A model generated the notes under the pieces. It worked only from the letters and a program-made list of their open reading frames with translations, was not told where the DNA came from and did no database searches. A stretch of 5,636 bases of DNA. It comes from Halarsenatibacter sp964462585. Its GTDB lineage: Bacteria; Bacillota; Halanaerobiia; Halanaerobiales; Halarsenatibacteraceae. Both the position numbers and the translations under genes were made by a program. Each line of letters begins with the position of its first letter. The first letter of the stretch is position 1. This document shows positions 1-4,350 of the stretch, in pieces. The stretch is from NCBI GenBank assembly GCA_964462585.1, contig CAYXAK010000100.1:1-5636 (forward strand), read 5' to 3'.

Positions 1-1064
1 CCTCCTCTTCTCTCCGCCCGATAGGGTGTGGTGGTGGAAAACCCAATATTCAAGTCGTCCAGCTTTTCCTCGATCAGGTAAAGCAGATAGGAGGTCAGCC
101 TGAGTGAGCGCTTTCTGATGTTCTCTATACCCAGCTCATTGATGAGATCCAGCGTTCCGAACAGGGGAGCCGCACTGAGCACTGGAATGGTCCCTATCTG
201 CCAGGCTCCGGCAGTGTCCGCAGAGGTAAACTCTTTATCCATGTCGAACTGGGTCTCCTTATCATGTCCCCACCAGCCGGCCAGTGCCGGCTCCTTTTCA
301 TGATGCTTCTTGTTCACATACAGACCGCCTACGGCGCCAGGCCCGGCGCTCAGATATTTATAATTGCACCAGACGGCGAAATCAACTTCCAGCTCGGACA
401 GACGGTGGGGCAGAGCCCCGATGGAATGGGCCAGATCAAAACCCACAACTATATCATGCCTGCGGGCCCGGGCTGTTATCTTCTCCATATCCAGAAGCTG
501 ACCGCTGCGAAACTGTACCACCGGAAGCACCACCATTCCCACCTCTTCGGAAAAGGCAGCTGTGATATCCTCTTCGTCTATAGTTCTGCCATCCCTGCTC
601 TCGATCATTATCAGATCCTTTTCGGGGTCTCCACCGGCCAGCGCAATCTGGCTTTTCACAGCATAGAGGTCGCTGGGAAAGTTGAGCTCGTCAGCGATGA
701 TCTTCCTCCCCTTCTCCTCCGGCTTATAGAATGTGGCTATCAGGTGATGGAGATTGACGGTGGTTGAGTTGGTGATGACGGTCTCCTCAGGCTCGGCCCC
801 CACCAGTGGCGCGGTCAGCTCTCCCAGCTTCTCTCCATACCAGAACCAGGGCGGATCCGCCTCAGTCCATCCCTTTATGCCCAGTTTCTTCCACTCATCC
901 AGAGCCCTCTGCAGCCGCTTTTCCGCCCTCTCCGACAGCAGCCCCAGGGAGTTGCCGTTGAGATAGACAGTCTCCTCCGGGATATAGAATTCTTTTCTAT
1001 AATCGCTGTGGGGATCTTCTTTATCTAGATTATAAGCGAAACTCTCGTCCGCCTGAAACTGCAT
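1..1064 (-). CDS. kynU: Kynureninase, N-terminal 354 residues (C-terminus beyond left edge)
   Basis: A PLP-dependent hydrolase that cleaves L-kynurenine to anthranilate and L-alanine (and 3-hydroxykynurenine to 3-hydroxyanthranilate) in cytosolic tryptophan catabolism. Reading codon by codon from the ATG at 1062-1064, the frame is open to the window edge with no stop or shift. Visible family marks are NGNSLGL (residues 36-42), the substrate/PLP region NSTTVNLHHL, GFDLAHS with Asp210 and His213, and CNYKYLSAGPGA with Lys236 as the Schiff-base lysine. The Asp-to-Lys spacing of 26 equals that of the human enzyme (D250/K276). GWWGHD follows near residue 266. The family is usually about 410-430 residues, so roughly 60-70 are missing here only because the window ends. 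The start is supported by GGGAGGTGGAG just upstream. The gene lies 50 nt after the acetyltransferase gene and has its own promoter candidate. No other kynurenine-pathway gene is visible. Confidence 0.95.
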   Translation of the reverse strand, partial: MQFQADESFAYNLDKEDPHSDYRKEFYIPEETVYLNGNSLGLLSERAEKRLQRALDEWKKLGIKGWTEADPPWFWYGEKLGELTAPLVGAEPEETVITNSTTVNLHHLIATFYKPEEKGRKIIADELNFPSDLYAVKSQIALAGGDPEKDLIMIESRDGRTIDEEDITAAFSEEVGMVVLPVVQFRSGQLLDMEKITARARRHDIVVGFDLAHSIGALPHRLSELEVDFAVWCNYKYLSAGPGAVGGLYVNKKHHEKEPALAGWWGHDKETQFDMDKEFTSADTAGAWQIGTIPVLSAAPLFGTLDLINELGIENIRKRSLRLTSYLLYLIEEKLDDLNIGFSTTTPYRAERRG

Positions 1065-1070
1065 TTTCTC

Positions 1071-1080
1071 CACCTCCCGG
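1071..1080 (-). promoter_or_regulatory. Ribosome binding site of kynU
   Basis: On the minus strand CCGGGAGGTG ends six bases before the kynU ATG, followed by GAGAAA. The GGGAGGTG core is a strong Shine-Dalgarno match and fixes the start at 1064. Confidence 0.75.
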
Positions 1081-1088
1081 TTTTTATG

Positions 1089-1118
1089 AATATAGTCTGA
1101 TCACAATAATCATATCAA
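1089..1118 (-). promoter_or_regulatory. Candidate sigma-70/SigA promoter of kynU
   Basis: Minus strand: -35 TTGATA (1113-1118) and -10 TATATT (1089-1094) separated by 18 bases. Each hexamer differs from consensus at one position (TTGACA, TATAAT). The -35 overlaps the TGA stop of the acetyltransferase gene, so the promoter fills the 50-nt gap between the genes. Predicted transcription start is near 1082, giving a leader of about 18 nt that is mostly the ribosome binding site. The spacer holds a TGATCA palindrome. The match is by eye and transcription is not shown. Confidence 0.5.
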
Positions 1119-2353
1119 AAGTAAAGCTCCAGATTGGGCTCCGGCAGACGCCTGAATGCCTGTTCCAGCTCTTCCAGCAGACCGGGAGGAGCTGAAAACA
1201 TTGAGGAAGCGCTGAGCTCTAAAGGTGAGGCCGCACCCAGCCACAGTCTGGTGAAGGCATCGATGGAAGCAGAAAGCGTGGGCAGTCCCTGCACCTCTCC
1301 CTGTTTTAGGTCCGATTGTACTCCCAGCTTCAGGCTGTAATCTCCCGTAATAACAGCAGGTGAATCGCTGTCAACATGTTCGAGCAGGGGATCATCCAGC
1401 TCCAGATTAAATTCCAGCTCAATGCCTTCCAGACTGAGAGCATTTACACATCTTTCCAGATCAAGAATTTTCAGCTGCCAGGGAGCCTCCACTCTGGACT
1501 TATAGCTGTATTTGCTCTCTGCGGTTATGCGCTCCTGTTTATGGGGATAGGTGATGAAATCGCGCAGCCGCAGTGAGTGCGGTTCACTCATCTGGACCGC
1601 ATGTATCTGATCGCCGAGGCTGGAAATGAGAGAGAGAAGTTCCAGCAGCTGATCCTGAGTCTGCCAGGCCAGAAATTTCACCATCAGAGGACCGTGAGCA
1701 TCGCCCCGCCGCCAGAGCCAGACAAAATGGCTTATCTTTCCTCCCCCATCCCGAAAGCCAAGCCCATAGCCCTCGCCCTTATCCCACTCCATCTCGGCTT
1801 TTATGAAATCAGCACTTGTTATATTGAGCCCGCAGTGGGCACGGCAGCGCTCTTCCAGTGCACGATGAATGGAGCTCCAGTCTTCAGCGGTCAGCCTCTC
1901 AGGTATCCCCGCTTCCATCTCAACATCCAGCAGATCAGGATCGAAGGTGAAGATATTCCTGTAGCCACCCAGCCCAAAGCCCAGTCCATCGTAAAAGCCC
2001 TGTTCGAACATAACCAGTGCTGACAGTGCCTGCCCGCTGCGGACGGCCTCCTCCAGAACCTGTGTCATAAGACGGCCGGCCAGACCCTGCCGCCGGGCCC
2101 TGGGGCTTACAACAAGACCGGATAGGGCCTGCAAGGCCAGCAGATCTTCACCGTATTTCATGTCGGCAGGCAGTGAGAGCAGTGTGGCCTCCAGTTTATC
2201 CTCCAGATCGGCGGCATAGCCATCACCGGCCTGGAAAAGAGTTTTAACAGCCTCCTTCTCCTCCCGGGAAATCCAGCCTACCTCCTGCCATATCCTGACC
2301 ATACTGTCCAGATCACTCTCCAGTTCAAGCTTACGTATGTGCATTTTAGTCAT
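1115..2353 (-). CDS. Eis-like GNAT family N-acetyltransferase (tandem GNAT plus SCP2-like C-terminal domain)
   Basis: Probably transfers acetyl from acetyl-CoA to an amine; the substrate is unknown. Mycobacterial Eis acts on aminoglycosides, but that cannot be assumed here. Of 412 residues, 1-130 form the N-terminal GNAT domain with the acetyl-CoA motif VSPRARRQGLAGRLM (82-96, the R/QxxGxA loop). FYDGLGFG at 120-127 follows, with Tyr121 where Eis has its general-acid tyrosine (Tyr126). The middle resembles the second, degenerate GNAT domain. From about residue 300 the pattern resembles the SCP2-like domain (LKLGV..., LSASIDAFTRLWLGAASP). The protein ends in Phe, as Eis does, where the C-terminal carboxylate serves in catalysis. 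Length fits the family (about 400). The first ATG (2353) abuts the GAGAGAGG purine tract, while Met4 (ATG at 2342-2344) lies 9 nt from it, so residue 4 is the likelier start. The stop is TGA, so UGA also terminates in this genome. Confidence 0.85.
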   Translation of the reverse strand: MTKMHIRKLELESDLDSMVRIWQEVGWISREEKEAVKTLFQAGDGYAADLEDKLEATLLSLPADMKYGEDLLALQALSGLVVSPRARRQGLAGRLMTQVLEEAVRSGQALSALVMFEQGFYDGLGFGLGGYRNIFTFDPDLLDVEMEAGIPERLTAEDWSSIHRALEERCRAHCGLNITSADFIKAEMEWDKGEGYGLGFRDGGGKISHFVWLWRRGDAHGPLMVKFLAWQTQDQLLELLSLISSLGDQIHAVQMSEPHSLRLRDFITYPHKQERITAESKYSYKSRVEAPWQLKILDLERCVNALSLEGIELEFNLELDDPLLEHVDSDSPAVITGDYSLKLGVQSDLKQGEVQGLPTLSASIDAFTRLWLGAASPLELSASSMFSAPPGLLEELEQAFRRLPEPNLELYF

Positions 2354-2360
2354 CCTCTCT

Positions 2361-2375
2361 CAGGATATTATCCTG
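2361..2375. promoter_or_regulatory. 15-bp inverted repeat upstream of the acetyltransferase gene (possible operator)
   Basis: CAGGATATTATCCTG consists of two perfect 7-bp arms around a single central base. It lies directly upstream of the purine-rich ribosome binding site (2354-2360 on the minus strand). It could be an operator or an mRNA element at the start of translation. The centre read on the minus strand (GATAAT) could also act as a -10, but no convincing -35 lies 16-18 bases upstream. No regulator is identifiable. Confidence 0.35.
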
Positions 2376-2447
2376 ACATGCTATTATTTTAGGCTTCGCC
2401 CCCGCCCTGCCAATCTCCTTTTGCGCGGGAAATTTCCTCTGGTATGA

Positions 2448-3365
2448 TTACATTTTCTGAAGCTGTCGGCGCAGCTTCAAAAGTGCTTTTTCTTTGTCCC
2501 TGCATTCCAGCATAACATCGAATTCTTTGCCCACCTCTTTTTCTGCCATCTCCAGAAAGCGGGCAAATTCTTCAGGATCAATTTCTCTGGCATGACGGGT
2601 GGGATCCTCAGAGCTGGCCGGAGAGGAAAAGTGCAGCTTGGGCCTTCTCTCCTGCCAGGTGGCAAAGGCCCGGGGCATGAGGTCTGACAGATTCTCTTCC
2701 GGTCCGTGATTTATATTAAAGTGATGTATATCCAGGACCATGGGAATTTCCAGCTCCCCGGCCACACCCAGCACCTCGGTGGCCGTATAGGATCTGTCAT
2801 CATTTTCGATCACAACCCGCTCCTGAATGTCAGGATCCAGACTGAGAAAATTTTCTTTGAACCTCTCAAGGGCCCTTTCTCGATCACCATATACTCCACC
2901 TATGTGAAGTATGATGATCGCTTCACTATCAAGGCCCATTGCCTGCAGAAAACTATGATGATACCTCAGATCCTGGAGGGCATTTTCCACGACATCTTCT
3001 CTGTCGCTGTTGAGTACCGTGAACTGCTCGGGATGCATGCTAACTCTAAATCCGTGCTCGCGGACGAAGTCACCCAGCTCCTTTATTTCAGCTTCAGCAC
3101 TGGCAATATAGTCCCAGTCATCGGCGACTGGATGGGTGGCCACAGGCACTATATCAGAACAGAATCGATATACAGCGATCTCATTTTCCAGATTGAATTT
3201 AAGTATCTCCAGATTGTTATGCAAATTTTTCTGCAACAGTCGATTTAGCTTATCACGGCGCTCCTCAGCAGTAAGACCGCGCAGATGCTTTACCGTGGTC
3301 CCGTGGTTGGGGCGCCTGCTGCTTTGAGAAAGTGTCCTGTTAAGACAGGGATATCCCAGACGCAT
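2448..3365 (-). CDS. uvsE: UV DNA damage endonuclease UvsE/UvdE
   Basis: Nicks DNA 5' of UV photoproducts and some other lesions, starting a repair route independent of UvrABC. It is a cytosolic metal-dependent TIM-barrel enzyme (AP endonuclease 2-like fold). The 305 residues match the usual bacterial length. The N-terminus MRLGYPCLNRTL is typical. Metal and active-site residues can be placed in order: His78 (ATHP), His111 (HPEQF), His154 (HIGG), Glu187 (ENDD), Asp212 and His215 (LDIHHF), Lys243 and His245 (KLHFSS; the lysine is carboxylated in the Thermus enzyme) and Glu287 (LECRDKE). Their spacing tracks the Thermus thermophilus residues 69, 101, 175, 200, 203, 229, 231 and 269 with small insertions. 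The ATG is preceded by GGGGAAAGGAGTTAAAC, a strong site with a short spacer. The stop is TAA. The gene is divergent from the peroxiredoxin and 94 nt upstream of the acetyltransferase gene, with no clear terminator between them, so co-transcription is possible. Confidence 0.95.
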   Translation of the reverse strand: MRLGYPCLNRTLSQSSRRPNHGTTVKHLRGLTAEERRDKLNRLLQKNLHNNLEILKFNLENEIAVYRFCSDIVPVATHPVADDWDYIASAEAEIKELGDFVREHGFRVSMHPEQFTVLNSDREDVVENALQDLRYHHSFLQAMGLDSEAIIILHIGGVYGDRERALERFKENFLSLDPDIQERVVIENDDRSYTATEVLGVAGELEIPMVLDIHHFNINHGPEENLSDLMPRAFATWQERRPKLHFSSPASSEDPTRHAREIDPEEFARFLEMAEKEVGKEFDVMLECRDKEKALLKLRRQLQKM

Positions 3366-3435
3366 GTTTAACTCCTTTCCCCAATTTATTCCCGGCCTAA
3401 TTTATTCAAATTCAGCCCTTACTTTATTATATTTC

Positions 3436-3445
3436 CACGATCGTG
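3436..3445. promoter_or_regulatory. 10-bp palindrome in the uvsE upstream region (possible operator)
   Basis: CACGATCGTG is a perfect palindrome just upstream of a minus-strand TATAAT (3426-3431), so it would sit in the spacer of a uvsE promoter. The -35 for that -10 is poor (GAAATA or similar), which would suit an activated or repressed promoter. It does not match the Firmicute LexA box (GAAC-N4-GTTC). Function is a guess. Confidence 0.25.
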
Positions 3446-3568
3446 AATTATTTCCTTCAAACTGAATTGACCACACTGTTTCATCCAGCAGAAAATATAA
3501 TTTTTTGATCAACCCCTCTCAGGTTATCCGATTATCTTAATAAACTTAATCAATATATTAATAATTTT

Positions 3569-3597
3569 TTGACATTTATCCTTCTCTGGTATATAAT
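3569..3597 (+). promoter_or_regulatory. Consensus SigA/sigma-70 promoter of the Sec-peroxiredoxin gene
   Basis: A perfect -35 TTGACA (3569-3574), a 17-base spacer and a perfect -10 TATAAT (3592-3597), preceded by an AT-rich tract. Transcription should begin near 3604, giving a leader of about 62 nt. Such a match predicts strong expression unless repressed, which fits an abundant peroxide-scavenging protein. Confidence 0.85.
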
Positions 3598-3602
3598 TAT
3601 AT
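3591..3602. promoter_or_regulatory. 12-bp palindrome over the -10 box (possible PerR/Fur-type operator)
   Basis: ATATAATTATAT is perfectly palindromic and covers the -10. Aligned with the Bacillus PerR box (TTATAATNATTATAA), the stretch 3591-3605 agrees at about 10 of 14 fixed positions. A peroxide-sensing repressor here would make biological sense for a peroxiredoxin, but AT-rich promoters produce such palindromes easily. Confidence 0.3.
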
Positions 3603-3652
3603 TCAGGATCAATATTAATGATAACAGTTTTAATTAAACATACTCACCTAAA

Positions 3653-3657
3653 GGGGG
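3653..3657 (+). promoter_or_regulatory. Ribosome binding site that decides the peroxiredoxin start
   Basis: AAAGGGGGAAATTAAA precedes the ATG at 3666 with an 8-base spacer. This selects Met at 3666 over the in-frame ATG at 3618, which would add 16 residues absent from peroxiredoxins and would leave a leader of only about 14 nt. Confidence 0.75.
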
Positions 3658-3665
3658 AAATTAAA

Positions 3666-4268
3666 ATGGTTAAGGCGGGCGAAAAAGCTCCAGATTTTAC
3701 GACGAATGCGTATCATCAGGGAGAATTCACCGAGGTCAGCCTCTCAGACTATGAAGGAAAATGGCGGGTTCTATGCTTCTATCCAGGGGATTTCACCTAC
3801 GTCTGACCTACTGAACTGGCAGCAGTTGCTGCCAAGTATGATGAGTTTAAGGACCTGGGCGTGGAGTTCATCTCTGTGAGCACCAACAGCCATCAGACCC
3901 ACAAGATCTGGGAGGAGACAGAGCTGAGTAAGATGGTTGAAGGCGGGATACCATTCCCCATGGCTTCAGACACAACCGGAGAAATTGGCCGCATGTATGG
4001 AGTTTATGATGATGAAGCAGGTGTTGATATAAGAGGCAGATTTTTAATAGATCCGGACGGATATATTCAGGCCATGGAAATACTTACTCCGCCCGTGGGC
4101 AGAAATGTCTCAGAGCTCGTCAGACAGATAAAGGCCTTCCAGCACGTAAGAGAAACGGGAGAGGCCACACCTTCGGGCTGGGAGCCAGGAGGCAAAACAC
4201 TCAAGCCCGGTCCCGAGCTTGTGGGTAAAGTCTGGAAGGAATGGTCAACCACAGATTCATACGAATAA
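3666..4268 (+). CDS. prxU: Selenocysteine-containing peroxiredoxin (AhpC/Prx1-type), UGA at codon 47 read as Sec
   Basis: Reduces hydrogen peroxide and organic hydroperoxides in the cytosol. Reading through TGA at 3804-3806 gives 200 residues in one frame, ending at TAA; without readthrough the gene looks like two fragments. Residues 1-46 have the family N-terminus (VKAGEKAPDF) and the active-site lead Pro40-xxx-Thr44-xx, and the UGA then sits exactly at the peroxidatic cysteine, followed by PTEL. Further family marks follow: EFISVSTNS, GGIPFPMASD (93-102) and DIRGRFLIDPDG with the conserved Arg123. The C-terminal GEATPSGWEPG (165-175) matches the 2-Cys GEVCPxxW region, but Thr168 replaces the resolving Cys. 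The only Cys is Cys37, in a core strand. A SECIS-like hairpin follows the UGA. Sec-peroxiredoxins are known, for example PrxU of Eubacterium acidaminophilum. The alternative is a Cys-to-stop mutation or sequencing error, made unlikely by the exact position, intact frame and hairpin. The gene appears monocistronic, with its own promoter and terminator. Confidence 0.92.
3804..3806 (+). other. In-frame UGA codon predicted to encode selenocysteine (Sec47)
   Basis: TGA lies between GTC (Val46) and CCT (Pro48), replacing the catalytic Cys of the PxxxTxxC motif. It is the only in-frame stop in an otherwise intact peroxiredoxin. TGA elsewhere in the window acts as a normal stop (acetyltransferase gene, 1115-1117), so genome-wide reassignment is not the explanation. 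Confidence 0.92.
3815..3837 (+). promoter_or_regulatory. Bacterial SECIS-like hairpin downstream of the Sec UGA
   Basis: The core GGCAGC (3818-3823) and GCTGCC (3828-3833) pair perfectly around the loop AGTT (3824-3827). The inner A-T could also pair. ACT (3815-3817) can pair with AGT (3835-3837) across a bulged A, extending the stem to nine pairs. The loop has G in its second position, 18 nt after the UGA. This meets the usual description of bacterial SECIS elements: a short apical stem-loop roughly 16-37 nt downstream with a G in the first two loop bases. The element lies inside the codons for Leu-Ala-Ala-Val-Ala-Ala, and the four alanines use three different codons as the pairing needs. 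It would recruit SelB with Sec-tRNA. Confidence 0.8.
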
Positions 4269-4308
4269 TCCGGAGCAGATAATATAGAGCAAATAATATT
4301 TAATAGAC

Positions 4309-4344
4309 AAAACCCCACCACTTTAAGAGCAGTGGTGGGGTTTT
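4309..4344. terminator. Bidirectional intrinsic terminator between the peroxiredoxin gene and cyuA
   Basis: Two perfect 14-base arms, AAAACCCCACCACT (4309-4322) and AGTGGTGGGGTTTT (4331-4344), flank an 8-base loop. The plus strand continues TTTTAGTTTT, giving the U-tract for the peroxiredoxin transcript. On the minus strand the arm itself ends in a T-run, serving cyuA, whose stop is only six bases before the hairpin. One hairpin therefore closes two converging genes. Confidence 0.9.
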
Positions 4345-4350
4345 AGTTTT

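Larger units (their letters stand above)
3366..3665. other. Divergent intergenic region between uvsE and the Sec-peroxiredoxin gene
   Basis: About 300 bases with no gene. The left part holds the uvsE ribosome binding site (3371-3376 on the minus strand), a possible minus-strand -10 TATAAT (3426-3431) without a good -35, and the palindrome CACGATCGTG (3436-3445). The middle (about 3446-3534) shows nothing clear beyond the 8-bp palindrome TTGATCAA (3505-3512). The right part is an AT-rich stretch (3535-3568) that may act as an UP element, followed by a consensus promoter, a leader of about 60 nt and the peroxiredoxin ribosome binding site. Confidence 0.6.

Noticed and set aside
264..767. Plus-strand ORF of 167 codons inside the kynureninase region
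   Set aside because: The minus-strand reading gives a continuous kynureninase with all catalytic residues; the plus-strand ORF is its shadow.
2428..2437. Palindrome GGAAATTTCC between uvsE and the Eis-like gene as a terminator
   Set aside because: It has no loop, is only 10 bp and lacks an adjoining T-tract in the uvsE direction; it is probably chance.
2706..3248. Plus-strand ORF of 180 codons opposite uvsE
   Set aside because: It is antisense to a complete, motif-bearing UvsE and has no recognisable features.
3618..3665. Upstream in-frame ATG at 3618 as the peroxiredoxin start
   Set aside because: It would add 16 residues not seen in the family and leave a leader of about 14 nt. The stronger ribosome binding site (AGGGGGAAA) and the family N-terminus both point to 3666, although AGGA at 3605-3608 leaves slight doubt.
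3804..3806. Alternative genetic code with TGA as Trp or Gly
   Set aside because: The position demands Cys/Sec, tryptophans elsewhere use TGG, no other gene in the window has internal TGA, and the acetyltransferase gene ends in TGA.
3666..4268. Peroxiredoxin as a pseudogene or as two separate genes
   Set aside because: The single stop is a TGA exactly at the catalytic Cys, there is no frameshift, the downstream half is fully conserved, and a SECIS-like hairpin follows. The second fragment has no credible ribosome binding site or start of its own.
4067..4321. Minus-strand ORF of 84 codons opposite the peroxiredoxin C-terminus
   Set aside because: It is an antisense shadow of a clearly conserved gene, with no recognisable domain.
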